Assembly (NCBI GenBank): GCA_907165275.2
Contig: OU015664.1
Span: 10,998,001-11,062,000, forward strand
Direction: 5' to 3'
From: Zygaena filipendulae
Lineage: Eukaryota; Arthropoda; Insecta; Lepidoptera; Zygaenidae
DNA: 64,000 bases
Shown: positions 50,497 through 61,443 of the stretch, piece after piece
How the letters are laid out: each line of letters begins with the position of its first letter
Numbering within the stretch: the first letter of the stretch is position 1
Position numbers and translations under genes: made by a program
The notes under the pieces: generated by a model
Seen by the model: only the letters and a program-made list of their open reading frames with translations
The model's database searches: none
What the model was told of the DNA's origin: nothing

Positions 50497-50640
50497 AAAA
50501 TTCAAAAGCTATTTATTACTTAGGATTGGTTACAATCACTTGTAATCGTCAGCAGGTTCTTAGAACTATAAATTAAATTACCATCAGTTCGGAATAAGTC
50601 CTCTGCTGAGAAGAACTGACAAGAAACTCGATCGATCTTA
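50497..50640 (-). mobile_element. LINE-like 3' end fragment
   Basis: Reverse complement: GAGTTTCTTGTCAGTTCTTC, TCAGCAGAGG, a 3' UTR and a tail TTTTGAATTTTGAATT. Confidence 0.45.
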
Positions 50641-50859
50641 ATCAATCGATCATGAAGAAGTTTTGCTCAAGCTAAAGTCACGCTATCAACTGGCTAGGCA
50701 CCTAGGGGAGTCGCTTGCAGTGTGGCCAGCTGCGACAGTATGCAATTTCTGTTCACTAAGATTAGTCACTCGGCGAGTTTATTGACTTATAGCAATAAAC
50801 GAAGGTTTTTGTAGTGTGACTTTAGAGGTTAGCCTAAGGCACGTTTGGCCGTGCGTCCA

Positions 50860-50920
50860 AAGAAGGACATATAGGGGGAACTCCGAAATTTACACGGATG
50901 AAACCGCAGGGCACAGCTAG
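50860..50920 (+). mobile_element. Helitron 3' end fragment
   Basis: GAAGGACATATAGGGGGAAC, ATGAAACCGCAGGGCACAG and CTAG at 50917. Confidence 0.7.
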
Positions 50921-51170
50921 TAACAATATGTCTCATGAAACTTTAAATTCAACTACTGTGAATATATTATATAATATACATATATACATTGAAAGTTATG
51001 TCAAATTTACTTAGAAACGTTATACCTACAAACCGTCTCATGAATTTCGACATTCTCCCGGGAAATCTTTGTTCCTACATATAAAACGTATCCAAATACT
51101 GTAGCTTCCGGTAAGTAAAAGAATATTAAGAAATCTATTCGTTGGTTCCACAGGTTACGCTAATTCCAAA

Positions 51171-51590
51171 CTAGCTGCTCCCCATGGTTTCACTCGCGTT
51201 AATAGGCTATTTGACTAATTTTGTTTTTTAGTCCGTCATGTAGATTAATAAAAAATATTGGACACGTATTTTTTCTTTTTTTACGTAGTCAAAAAATAAC
51301 AGAGATACATTGAGTTGAAATTTCGCGTGACGTCACTAAGTAATGCAGTTTGTATGGCGGCTTTTAGCGGTAAGTGACGTCACGACCCCCACCCTAAACT
51401 TTAATGCGCTTTATCTCTGTGTATTTTCATTTATTTGAAAAATAAAAAAATACGTGTCTAATGATTTTTAATTTTCTAAAAGACGGACTAATTAAAATTT
51501 TGATTTTCAAAAGTTGTCAACATCCCTTTTCCCCGAAATAAAAAGTACCCTGTGTACTTTTCTGTACCCCTGATAACACAAAATTAACAG
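51171..51590 (-). mobile_element. Helitron interrupted by a MITE
   Basis: CTAGCTGCTCCCCATGGTTT CACTCGCGTTAA, the MITE, then CCCCGAAATAAAAAGTACCC TGTGTAC and TACCCCTGATAACAC. Confidence 0.75.
51205..51526 (-). mobile_element. GTGACGTCAC MITE nested in a Helitron
   Basis: GGCTATTTGACTAA and GTTGTCAACATCCC ends; CGCGTGACGTCACTAAGTAA and AAGTGACGTCACGACCCCCA each hold a full palindrome. About 20 bp of the host Helitron appear lost at the insertion. Confidence 0.78.
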
Positions 51591-51792
51591 CTTTTCTCTA
51601 AATGCATATGAAAGTTTATACGGTACTTACATAAAAAAATCAAGTTTTTAAATCTTTGTCTGTCTGTCTGTCTGTCTGTTGGTTCCGGCTAATCTCTGAA
51701 ATTCGGCTGGGAACGATTTTTACGGGACTTTCACTGGCAGATAGCTAATGTTATAAGGAAACTCATGTGGGTGAAACCGCGGGGCCCGGTAG
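51575..51792 (+). mobile_element. Helitron, TCTACACATA subfamily, head lost
   Basis: AAAATTAACAGCTTTTCTCT AAATGCATATG, (TCTG)n, ACGGGACTTTCACTGGCAGA, GAAACCGCGGGGCCCGGTAG. Confidence 0.7.
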
Positions 51793-51916
51793 TAGATATT
51801 AATAAAAAATATCATTGACCATGTTACGCAACAACGACAACTACTTCATAGAGTTGAAAAGATAGGTATTTTTCTAATTCATCTAAATTCTAAAGCATTA
51901 ACTAAAAATGCTTTTA

Positions 51917-52136
51917 CGGCCGCACACAGAGTCGTTTTAATGATTACCTACTTACTTTTAATTAAAGATTTTAAAAACAAAACTGCCGCTCTCAGAGACG
52001 TTCATTAAACTAATTTTAATTGGCATTTAACTAATAAGGTTAAATTTAGTAAAACGTCTCTGAGTGCAGCATTTTCTTTTCAAAATCCTCACTTAAAATT
52101 AATTTGTAATCATTAAAACGACTCTGAGTGCTGCCG
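51917..52136. mobile_element. PIF/Harbinger-like MITE, 220 bp, diverged
   Basis: CGGCCGCACACAGAGTCG and ACTCTGAGTGCTGCCG ends, TTA on both sides (51914-51916, 52137-52139). Confidence 0.82.
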
Positions 52137-53105
52137 TTAGTGATAGAAGTAGATATATATAATTGAAGTGATGTTTGTATTGCTGTGTACGCGTATTATA
52201 AGTAAATTGAACAGCGTAGATTGTCTATAATTTCCAACACAAGTTCCAATCAATTTCAATAATTCACAGTTACCATTTTATTGTCATTTCTAAGAACTCT
52301 AAACAAGGACATCGATAGAGTATTGTGGGGAATATTGGTCCTACTGCCGCCAGGGGATCTCAAACATTATTATGTACACATAAATAAATCTATACATGTA
52401 TATAAAGATGAATCCCTCTTTCCTTTGGTCACGGCATTTTTGTTGTTTGTTATTGTAAGGAGAAGTCACAATAGTGTTTAAGTTTAAATAGAATATTGTG
52501 TTTAGGTGGTTCGACGTAAACTTTTGAATGTTGTTAAGAGGGAGAAAAAGTGGGTCTGTTTTATTTTGTTTAAAAGGGGGATGATGTATCGGAACATAAC
52601 TGTCAATGGCAACTGACACGTACGTCACACGGAGCTCGGAGCTTAAGATATAGATACATATCGAAACTATTTGTTAAAAACGTCGGTAATTAATTTAATA
52701 CTAAGATTCACTAAATAAATGTACTAAAGTCAATATCCTCGTGTTTGATTGAAAACAATACAAGGCTATTTCACTGTAATTGTTGAAATGTTGATATCCA
52801 ATAATTGCACTCGAAAATATCATGGATAAGCATAACATAAGCGAAAAAATCTACAGATTTGATTAAACAATAAAATAGTTATAAACTGTTTAATTTTGAC
52901 TGTCTGTCTCTTTCTAAAACGGAATTTTGTATGGCGATTGTAGGGCAGTACAAGCCGAGTGACGTCACTATAGGACTAGCGCTTTCCTTGTCTAACTTGA
53001 ACTTTTAAAGAGTCATATCTTTGAAAGTACAAAAGATATTTGTAAAAGAATAATGCTATTATATTACTAATACATCAAGGTTTATAAAATAATAATAAAA
53101 AATAA
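52137..53105. other. Unassigned
   Basis: Two overlapping frames (66 and 95 codons) on opposite strands around 52281-52628, neither recognised. GAGTGACGTCACTATAGG at 52956 is another isolated CRE-type palindrome. Confidence 0.35.
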
Positions 53106-53107
53106 AC

Positions 53108-53192
53108 ACTAAAAACGGTTGGACCGATTTTGACGGGAATTTCATTGCTAATTAGCGAGTTCCTGCGGGAATTCCGAAACTCACGCGGGTCA
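53108..53192 (+). mobile_element. Helitron fragment (double-hairpin subfamily)
   Basis: GGTTGGACCGATTTTGACGG, ATTGCTAATTAGCGAGTTCC TGCGGGAATTCC, ACTCACGCGGGT. No CTAG. Confidence 0.6.
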
Positions 53193-53930
53193 ACAAAGAT
53201 CGACCCTTAAACAGTCATGCAGTCATCAGATCGCATATTTGTATGATACAATGCGTACAAAACTTGTATATACCAGTTCTGAAAACATCAATTTACCCTA
53301 GGAAAAATATGGGAAGGATCCTAAAATGTTTTTGTGCCTTTTATGCTATTAATCTAAATGCCATCGCGATTAAACTTGAAAGGTTGTGAAAATAAAAAAT
53401 ATCAGTACCGTGTTCCATTAGCCCTACAAACAATGTGCCCCTCCCAAAATTACTAAACAATTATTTCAGAAATGTGCCAGTTACTTTGGTGATCTTACAT
53501 CTCATTTTTCGACAAGAACTCGCAAGAAAACTTCCGAGCATTTTCCCCTTTTCCTATATGAATTTAATACGATCAAGTCCTTAACGTATTGGAACTCAAC
53601 CTGTACCTACATATATCAGTTTGAGAACCATCGGCTAGAACTACAGCAGAGTATGTTAACCCAATAAAAACGGCTACCACATAACGAACCAGCGTTGGGA
53701 ACACGTGTTCGCTCGCATTACTATTCCATGGAGGTGTCTTCGCTAAATCACACACGATCAAACATGCTAGGTATAGTTGTTTAAATGCAAAACGAATAGG
53801 TATCGTCTCATATACGGATGTGTTTACGTACCGAGTAGAGCCTCTTACTGGCAAATTGGGAGCCGTCGCTTGAACAATACCTGGGGGCGAACGCGCTATT
53901 CTTGAACGATTTTAAAAAAGTTTCATCTAT
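53193..53930. other. Unassigned; one notable minus-strand frame
   Basis: 53573-53854 is open for 93 codons with a hydrophobic run YVVAVFIGLTYSAVVLA and a possible donor TGTAG|GTACAG. No acceptor or family is supported. Confidence 0.25.
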
Positions 53931-53934
53931 TTAA

Positions 53935-54435
53935 TTTGATTGGATTAGATTAAATTTATTTCACATTATCAGATTCAAAATTACATCAAATTATATGTAT
54001 GTATAAAGTGATCGTCAGGTAAATTTCAATAAGTATAATATAAGTAAATTTCAATAAGTGTAAATAAACGTCAATATACAATTACAAAATACTGCCAAAA
54101 TCATAAAAAGAAAAATTAATTTAAATATCAAACAAACAATAACAAATATAGGTACATATAATAAAATAAAATAAACCAACTAAATCAATGTCAAATGTAG
54201 AATAAAAAAAAATAAAATAAAAAAATAAAACTACACAATGTAGTCAAATCTTTAAATTTATAAATTCGTTTACCGAATAAAATTCATTTTCCAACAAAAG
54301 ATTCTTTAATCGGCGATAGAACGTTTCGTCATCGGTCACATTCCTCAGATCTGCGGGTAGCCGCTCGTAATAACTTGGACCTATCACACGCGGGTTTTTT
54401 TCAGCGAGTTGCTGCAATTTAGAAGTTGCGAGAGT
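53935..54435 (-). pseudogene. LINE ORF2 C-terminal fragment with 3' UTR
   Basis: Minus strand, open from 54435 to TGA at 54246-54244. The peptide includes KLQQLAEKNPRVIGPSYYER, LPADLRNVTDDETFYRRLKN and LLLENEFYSVNEFINLKI. The ending (Y-x-x-LP-x-x-LR, F-x-x-x-LK-x-LL, FYS-x-x-EF) is what I recall from the extreme C-terminus of insect jockey/CR1-type ORF2 proteins. A stop closes the frame just upstream of 54435, so this is a short 5'-truncated copy. Downstream (54243 to about 53935) is an AT-rich 3' UTR with two AAATTTCAATAAGTrepeats. About 60 codons are undamaged, suggesting a moderately recent insertion. Confidence 0.6.
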
Positions 54436-54660
54436 TTAATTTATTTAATTTATTCAGTGAAATTTTTATTTAGTCTAAATTGGTTTATTGAATTTAATTT
54501 TAATTTTATTTTATTTTATTTGATTAATCTTACTCAATTTATTTTATTATTATTTTAGTGTCATTGTATGGGTTATTTTGCCAAATGAATTATTATTATT
54601 ATTCATTTATTGATCTAAAATTTAAGTTTTTTACAGTTTAAATTTATTATTATTATTAGA
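54436..54660. repeat. AT-rich low-complexity tract
   Basis: Runs of TTTATTTAATTTATT and (TTA)n; nothing coding. Confidence 0.7.
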
Positions 54661-54666
54661 TATAAG

Positions 54667-54839
54667 ATAGCTGTGCCCCGCGGTTTCGCCCGCGGTAATT
54701 TCGGAGTTCCCGCAGGAATTTCGGGATGAAAAGTACCCTATGTCCTTTTCTGTACCCCTGACAACGTTCAGCCGTTTTTGCGTGATTGAGTAACAAACAT
54801 CCAAACATCCACACTTTCACATTTATAATATTAGTAGGA
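54667..54839 (-). mobile_element. Helitron, reverse orientation
   Basis: ATAGCTGTGCCCCGCGGTTT (first base changed), GAGTTCCCGCAGGAATTTCG, AACATCCAAACATCCACAC, end ATAATATTAGTAGGA before T. Confidence 0.85.
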
Positions 54840-54928
54840 TTACCCAAACCAAACCGTGAGATGTCACAATTTGTTTTCGAATTTCTTTTGATCCCGACAC
54901 TCGTTCAAGTACAGTCGAAGGTTAATTA

Positions 54929-55098
54929 TCCCTACTAATATTAGAAATGCGAAAGTAACTCTGTCTGTCTGTCTGTTTGTTACGCTTTCACGCCTTAACA
55001 GCTTAAATGATCATCATGAAATTTTGTACACACATTGTCAAAGGTACAGAGCTGGAAATCGGGTATCTTTTATCCCGGAATTCCTGCGAGAACCCTCC
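54929..55098 (+). mobile_element. Helitron, 3'-truncated
   Basis: TCCCTACTAATATTAGAAAT head, (TCTG)n, TTTCACGCCTTAACAGC, ends in TATCCCGGAATTCCTGCGAG. Confidence 0.78.
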
Positions 55099-55178
55099 CG
55101 CCAGGCGAGTCCCATTTGGCGACTGAGAAACAAACTGACCTGCTTTAAACAATAAAAGCGCTTAAAAACTAGAATATG

Positions 55179-55318
55179 CTAATTGTGTTGCGGCAAAAAG
55201 GCGGCCGGCTCAGCATTAGCCAGGTGGTGCAAAGACCACCCGACGCTGATCTTCCGCTGGAGCCTTTCGGAGGCGTCACGGGCGCAGGCAGACAGATAAG
55301 TAATAATAATAATAATAA
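55179..55318 (-). mobile_element. LINE-like fragment
   Basis: GCAAAAAGGCGGCCGGCTCA GCATTAGCCAGGTGGTGC and TTCCGCTGGAGCC. The minus strand stays open (ASERLQRKISVGWSLHHL) into the longer 91-codon frame. Shares CTCAGCATTAGC with 18284-18439. An (ATA)n tract follows. Confidence 0.45.
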
Positions 55319-55655
55319 CCCACTTCATAGTACATAGTAAATCTAGATTCTGATTGTAAAAAATAATAACAAAAAAGGATCCTAGATAGAGATATTCCCT
55401 TTCACATTTATACGTAGTAGTAACCCTGAAAAGCACAGTCACACAAATGCTCATTATTATTTTGTTGGTGTTTAATATATATTTTTTGTTTGTTTGTTGA
55501 GTAGTATATAGCTATTGTACTTTGACGCAAATCGATTCAACCAACGGTAAACAAGTTGAGGATCAAGATGACTAAAATCCAGTCTCGTTTGTAAGTCGTA
55601 AATCACATTGCTTTTTCCTTACTCACGCAGGCGTGATGGGAATTTGGGTAAGGTC
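55319..55655. other. Unassigned
   Basis: No gene or repeat recognised. Confidence 0.4.
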
Positions 55656-55658
55656 TTA

Positions 55659-55895
55659 CCGCCGCACTCAGAGTCGACTTTAATGATTACTTAGTTAAGT
55701 ATAGATTTTTAAAACAAAACTGCCGCAATCAGACAAGTTTAATAAATTAATGTTAATTGGCATTTAACTAATTAAGTTACATCTCATTAAATGCCAATTA
55801 ACATTAATTTACTGAACGTATCTGATTGCGGCAGTTTTGTTTTAAAAATCTATACTTAACTAAGTAATCATTAAAGTCGACTCTGAGTGCGGCGG
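55659..55895. mobile_element. PIF/Harbinger-like MITE, 237 bp, intact reference copy
   Basis: CCGCCGCACTCAGAGTCGAC to GTCGACTCTGAGTGCGGCGG, TTA on both sides (55656-55658, 55896-55898). Its uninterrupted centre, TAATTAAGTTACATCTC, defines the target of the nested copy at 13034. Confidence 0.9.
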
Positions 55896-56014
55896 TTAAC
55901 TGTTAAGTTGTTAACTCTAGGAAAACGGATTAGGGTTGGGAAGGGTAGTTGTCAGTTCATCACTCACAATAATTGGTAAGCTTTTTATTAACGGTTCTAA
56001 TAAACATGCCAATC

Positions 56015-56213
56015 TTGGTGTTGGTAAGTTTGTAAGTGTGTATGGATGGATGGATGTTTGGTACTCTTTCACGCAAAAACTACTGGATGGATTTAAATGA
56101 AACTTTACAATAATATCGCTTATACATCAGATTAACACATAGGGTACTTATTATCCCGGAATTCCCGCGAGAACTCTGAAATTAACGCGGGTGAAACCGC
56201 GGGGCACAACTAG
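56015..56213 (+). mobile_element. Helitron, ATGGATGGATGGATG subfamily
   Basis: GTTTGGTACTCTTTCACGCA, TAATATCGCTTATACATCAG, GCGGGTGAAACCGCGGGGCA, CAA-CTAG at 56210. Confidence 0.8.
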
Positions 56214-57150
56214 CAGTAGATATTCTTAATGTGGGAAAGATGAAAGAGAAAAAGAAAGGAGAATTCCTTAAAGCGGCGTCACGGTGGGCATTTTAAAAGA
56301 TTGGACTTTTCGACAGAATGGAAACCAAATTGTAGATGTAACATAGTAAATCAACATAATATAGTGCATTATCAGAAGGCCTTTGGAATGAAATGATAAA
56401 AGGCTATGAATAAAAAAGGCTGGGGCGTTTCTTACGTTTTATAAGTCTATAAGCCAACAAACAAGCAAAAAATTAAGACCGATGAAGAATAAGAAAAAGG
56501 AAGAGATATGCCATTTGTCCAGCAAAAGGAAACTTTGAGTGTATCTACGATTTGTTATACGCAAATTTGTCCAAAAAAAGAAGAAACTTTGAGTGTGTCT
56601 ATGATTTTTTATAAGCAAAAAACTACGTACCAACGATAATATTTACAATTACCACATTGGTGGACTGTGAGAAAGGTAACGTTGTAAAGCGATCTCTTAA
56701 TAATGAAACTAGTGGATTCAAATCAACGTGGAATACAAAAAACACAAAGAAAATAAAGCATCGGAAAGAGAATATAATATCTCGGATGAAACATTGCTTC
56801 CCCGCTCTGATATATATTCTTCGAGACAAGACTGTCTTGTGCCGTGGATAAAGCATCGATCATTGATCATTTGCACCGCCACCTGTCCAAGTTCGATGAA
56901 CCTCGCTATAGAACAATATACCATCAACCAACCTTGACTATAAAATTATGGTAAGTTGTAGCTCTATCCCCCATAATTATTAAATAGTCTATGAACGTTG
57001 ACGTAACCGACAAAATTTGGTCATTCACTAGTTTTTTATTCTAAGTATCGTGGTAATTAAGTTGTTGATGCTCATCGTCATTTGCATTAGACATTAGACT
57101 TTTTTGCTAATCAAAATTTATTTTATAAATAAATCCTCTTGATTATTTTA
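56214..57150. other. Unassigned
   Basis: Several overlapping 64-77 codon frames at 56439-56937 on both strands; the 56501-56615 part has a direct repeat (AAACTTTGAGTGTRTCTAYG). No domain or splice pair. Confidence 0.35.
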
Positions 57151-57156
57151 TTTGAA

Positions 57157-57270
57157 TAGGGTACTTGCATGAAATTTATAATAAGAAATTGTGTCAATAT
57201 TTCAAAAATAGAGCTTTATCGTTATCGTGACAGATTTACTAAAAAATATTAAAAAAAAAAGATTTTCTAA
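57157..57270 (+). repeat. Unclassified repeat (GGGTACTTGCATGAAATTTA)
   Basis: Matches 26372-26500; lies directly left of the tandem dimer. Confidence 0.55.
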
Positions 57271-57280
57271 AAGATTTACT

Positions 57281-57559
57281 AATAGTACATTGTTATCCTA
57301 GGGGTGAAAGTAACTTATTTAGTGCCGAGACGAATGCAAGGAAAGTCAAAATAAAAATAGGAATTAGCAAAAGAAAAAAATGAGTGAATTTTATTTTACA
57401 TAAATCAACCATTAGGTGTGCTACTGGCCAGTAAAAAACTTGAGTTTCTGCAGTATCCAGCTGTCAGTTGAAAGCGATTCTACCTAGGGCTGAAAAGGGT
57501 TACTTTCAACCCGCTTCTCAGGCAACTTCAGACCTACTTTCCGAGTATGAGTAATGAAA
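57281..57559 (-). mobile_element. TTTCATTACTCATACTCGG element, unit 1 of a tandem dimer
   Basis: Reversed relative to 28905. AATAGTACATTGTTATCCTA start and GAGTATGAGTAATGAAA end. Holds the short interior also found at 48262 (ATCAACCATTAGGTGTG), a SINE scrap. Confidence 0.75.
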
Positions 57560-58170
57560 TAGTACATTGTTATCCAAGGGGTGAAAGTAACTCATTTAGT
57601 GCCGTGACGGGGTTTGGCGCCCGAGCGTAGCGAGGGCGCCAATAGTTCGAGGCACTAAATAAGTTACTTTCTCCCGAGGGTAACACTGTGCTTTTCATTA
57701 CGAATGCAAGGAAAGTCAAAATAAAAATAGGAATTAGCTAAAGAAAAAATGAGTGAAGATCGGATAGTCGCTTGACACTTTCCCACCTATTTCTTTTTCT
57801 TTGGCCGGCTAGCTATTCAGCCAGTATTTTTTATTTACATTGTGGCGACCTAAAAAAAATATTTTCTTTAATTATTAAGTATTAATTAAAGAAAATAAAA
57901 AAATATAAATAGGAATTAGCTTAAGAAAAAGTGAGTGAATTTTATTTTAATTAATACCTACTTAAACTTTACGTTATTTCAATTTTACATCGCGCTGGCT
58001 GTATAGAAAGTTGAAACATGGTTCAATAGAAATGTGAAAATAGACCTAGTTTTTTTTAAATAATTTGACAGTTGTCAGTTGAAAGCGATTCTCCCTAGGG
58101 CTGAAAAGGGTTACTTTCAACCCGCTTCTCAGGCAACTTCAGACCTACTTTCCGAGCATGAGTAATGAAA
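57560..58170 (-). mobile_element. TTTCATTACTCATACTCGG element, unit 2 of a tandem dimer
   Basis: TAGTACATTGTTATCCAAGG directly after unit 1. Contains the GGCGCC hairpin (57614-57642) and the long interior as in 28905-29450 (GGCCGGCTAGCTATTCAGCC). Ends GAGCATGAGTAATGAAA. Confidence 0.78.
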
Positions 58171-58174
58171 AAGA

Positions 58175-58250
58175 TTTTTGTTAATAAGAAACATTACCAT
58201 TGGCAAATTATTATTATAGACGCCATTATTAAAGAAGAAGAAGAAACAAG
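58175..58250 (-). repeat. Unclassified repeat (GCCAATGACAATG family), reversed
   Basis: AACATTACCATTGGCAAATT ATTATTATAGACGCCATTAT TAAAGAAGAAG reverses the start of 26683-26860. Confidence 0.6.
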
Positions 58251-58678
58251 AAACAATGACTTGTTCAAAATATTATTGTATTATTCCTGTTCCAACTTTT
58301 ACATTACTTAATTGTAGGCGAAAGTTTAGATTGTTGTTCTAACTGAACGAATTTTGGCACACCGAATGTACGTTTTTACTGAAAACATACTTTTCCCCTA
58401 TACATATAAAAAGTTCCTGAAGGTATTGCGCATTTCGAACTAAGCTCAATACTTAAACTTGAATTATATAATACGTAACGACGTATGTTTGGTTCTCAAT
58501 AGATATGCACCAACTAGAACTATGCATGACATATTAATATTTCACAGTTCTAGCCATAAACGGGTCTCTATATTTCACGGCTGATCACCCGTAGAGAATG
58601 GAATACGGGAAATATACGTATATCCAATTCATCATCGTAACCAATCTTTAAGCTAGCCAGTTACAGATTACGAGTAAA
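58251..58678. other. Unassigned
   Basis: No gene or repeat recognised. Confidence 0.4.
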
Positions 58679-58996
58679 TCTTTAATATTATAAATGCGAA
58701 TATATTATGTATGTTCGTTTGTTTTATTTGTTTGTTTCGCTTTCACGCCTTAACGGCTCAATCGATAGTCATGAAATTTTGTATACACCATTGTCAGGGG
58801 TACAGAAACGGACATAGAGTACTTTAAATCCTGAAATTCCCGCGGGGACTCCGAAAAAACGCGAGTGAAATTGCATAAAATTTTGCATTCTAAACAAGTT
58901 GTCAGGTACAGAACAGGATATAGGGTACCTACTTTCATTCCGGAGTTTCTGCGGGATCTCCAAAATTAACGCGGGAGAAACCGCGGGGGACAGCTA
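58679..58996 (+). mobile_element. Helitron with internally duplicated 3' half
   Basis: TCTTTAATATTATAAATGCG head; after GCGAGTGAAATTGCAT it returns to TTTTGCATTC...TTGTCAGGTACAGAACAGGA and ends GGGGACAG-CTAT. Same architecture as 9918-10212. Confidence 0.78.
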
Positions 58997-59296
58997 TTAT
59001 AATATATAGATACAATATGTCCATCAAAATCCTCCATGATCAAGACACGACAACTTTAAATGGAACGGTCTGACTGAAAAAAAGGTAAGAAAGAAAAAAA
59101 AGTGTGAAAGCTTATGGTTTTCAAAACTTAGTTTTATATTGTAGGCGAGCGAGAAAGGGTTATCGGGATTCCCGCCAAGGGTCAAAAGGAAAAGTTTGTA
59201 TGGAAGTTTTGGTAACTACTTCCCGTAAGTTTTAAAATTGGATTCATAAATATCAGTGTTTGAACTCTTCTATATTCAAATAAGGAAACACTTTAG
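58997..59296. other. Unassigned
   Basis: No gene or repeat recognised. Confidence 0.4.
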
Positions 59297-59625
59297 CCGG
59301 CTCACTCTTGACGCAATCGAGTAAGGGTCATAATCTTGACGTAATCGAGTTAGGATAAAATCGAATTCGAATCGAAATGAGATCGAAACGGAATCAAATT
59401 TTGATACTTTTGAAGCTTTGAGATCGTGTCGCTATCGAATTTATCTGTCAAATTTCTCGATTTCAACGAAGTCAGTCATGAAGTTTAGAGATTAACGATT
59501 CCAAATACGATTTGATTACGATCCCAAAAGTATGTACTAAAATGACATCGAGATGAAATCAAATCGACGTCAAATCCAAATCGAAATCAGCGTCAAATCA
59601 TTTTCAAGAGTAAGGCCCCAGGGTT
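59297..59625. repeat. ATCGA-rich, partly palindromic element
   Basis: CTCACTCTTGACG at the left and TTTCAAGAGTAAGGCCCC at the right; inside, many TCGAA/ATCGAG/AATCAAAT motifs that pair across the middle. Possibly a degenerate MITE. Confidence 0.4.
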
Positions 59626-60045
59626 TTTGGTGATTCGCATTTAAAAACAGGGTAAAACCGCGGGAAAGAAGAGATGAAGTTTTCCATAGTTTTATCCGGC
59701 AGCTAATCAAGTGCAGTTCGGACGAGATTCTCTCTCATGGGTACGGTGGTTAGTTATTTTTATTGTGAGCCATCACGCCATATTGCTCTCAAGGTCATTA
59801 CGTTTTGTGGTTACATGCACTGCGGCCTGTGATAAAAATTAATGGTTGATTTACTATGAACAAAACAATGCTATAACACATTTTTTATGAGGTTTTGTTC
59901 TTAGTTGTAATGTGGTGATGTGTATTGGCGTTACAAGAACTGTCTATATACTGTTACCCATTGTTAACAACGTTGGAGAAGGAAATAAGAAAAAGAAATC
60001 ACGTAAAGACAACACAATATTTACAGCAAAGTAACTATATCCTAC
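59626..60045. other. Unassigned
   Basis: No gene or repeat recognised. Confidence 0.4.
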
Positions 60046-60049
60046 AATT

Positions 60050-60280
60050 GGATATAGATAAGCAATAGTGTGTTAACCCACACTGGAGAAATTTCGAGTA
60101 AATTAAAGTTTTAAAATTATAGCGCCATTTTGTTTCAACATTTTTAAGTTCAATATTTAGTTACTTAAACAATGTAATAAGGTAAACACATAATTAAAAA
60201 ACGTTCTCTAACTCTCAATAAATCGTTCTGAGTCAATAACTTTGTTTTGTGGGTTAACATGTTATTGCTTATCTGCGTCC
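60050..60280. mobile_element. MITE, GGACGCAGATAAGCAATA family, copy 2
   Basis: GGATATAGATAAGCAATA and TATTGCTTATCTGCGTCC, AATT on both sides (60046-60049, 60281-60284). Interior near-identical to 7041-7275. Confidence 0.88.
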
Positions 60281-60289
60281 AATTTTAAC

Positions 60290-60440
60290 CGTGTTAATAA
60301 TGAAGTTCCCGCGGGAATTCCGGCAACAACAATGCCCTTTTCAGTTCCTTCTCCCATTAAATCCTAACTATTATGAAATGCGAATGTGGGTTTGTTAACT
60401 ACTCCACCGATCTATATGAAATTATTTATACGGTACCATG
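60290..60440. mobile_element. Two Helitron scraps in inverted order
   Basis: GAAGTTCCCGCGGGAATTCC (reversed 3' part), then TCCTAACTATTATGAAATGC GAATGTGGG (forward head). Confidence 0.55.
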
Positions 60441-60599
60441 GAACTCTTTTTAATAAAATGAGAAAAAAAATTAAAGTAAAGAAAAAACGGGGAAAGACAC
60501 AGTGGTGTTTTTGTGCTTACCTACGAAAAACTCCCTATAATATTTAAAAAACAAAGAAGTTTATTGTAAAAAAATTATACCTAATGTAAAAAATAATGG

Positions 60600-60735
60600 A
60601 CAATACAATACAATATAATTTATTGCACCAAAGATTTTTTATAATATTAATGTGTATTAATTTCATGGCAAAAAGGCGGCCTTATCGCTAGAAGCAATTT
60701 TTTCAAGGCAACCTTGACGGGATAGTACAGAATTT
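60600..60735 (-). mobile_element. LINE 3' end fragment
   Basis: CAATACAATACAATATAATT tail, then AAAAAGGCGGCCTTATCGCT AGAAGCAATTTTTTC; relative of 8702-8790. Confidence 0.55.
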
Positions 60736-61439
60736 ACTAATAGGTACCTACTTGAAATTTATTACAACGTAATTAAAACAAATCTAGTAGCACTTTGGAA
60801 ATATGTACGGTTTACTTGATGGTCATAAACCGTCTTTCCCAAAAAGAAGAAAAAAAAACGGCTTTCGAACGGCGCCGACTTTTTGTATTGTATTGAAAAT
60901 TTAGAAGGTATTTAGTTCGTTTTTGGAATAGTTTCTTTTTTTTTATTTACACCACCAGAATACCAATATGGTCAGTCTTAAGCACGAAATTGCTCAAGTA
61001 CAGCACAGTGTGTCGCTCAATTGAGGGGTAAAAAAAATATACCAGAAAAAAAAAAACATCCTTGCGCCAGGAAGAAGCGGATGCTTCGGCCTTGCAGAGC
61101 GTGAATCCCCTTATACAAATAATATTACGGAGATGCACCAGCGATTTGCTGTTCAAAAACCCATAGCAATCCAAAATGAACCTTATGGTCTTTGTAATAG
61201 GAAGTTGCGAAGTTTTTCTCCATGTAGAGAGTACGTGTTGGGTTGCTTCCTCGCGAGTCGCACATCTGTGGGGTATGATTTTTATAGGTCTGAACTATGC
61301 TAAGGAACACAAAATCATCGTATACCTACTGTCGAAATTTGTATTTATGCGACTGCGTTAAATATTACATCTTTAAAATCATGGTCAAATGGTATGCGGT
61401 TTGTGTATCAGAATCGATCGGTTTCAAGAATGATATTAT
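60736..61439. other. Unassigned
   Basis: Overlapping short frames at 60947-61482 on both strands; none has a domain I recognise. Confidence 0.35.
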
Positions 61440-61443
61440 AATT

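Noticed and set aside
52345..52375. CAGGGGATCTCAAAC as a hAT terminus
   Set aside because: Looks like a hAT end, but no partner end or 8-bp duplication was found nearby.
53573..53854. 93-codon minus-strand frame with a hydrophobic segment, as a receptor exon
   Set aside because: No acceptor or recognisable family; length is not exceptional among the chance frames of this window.
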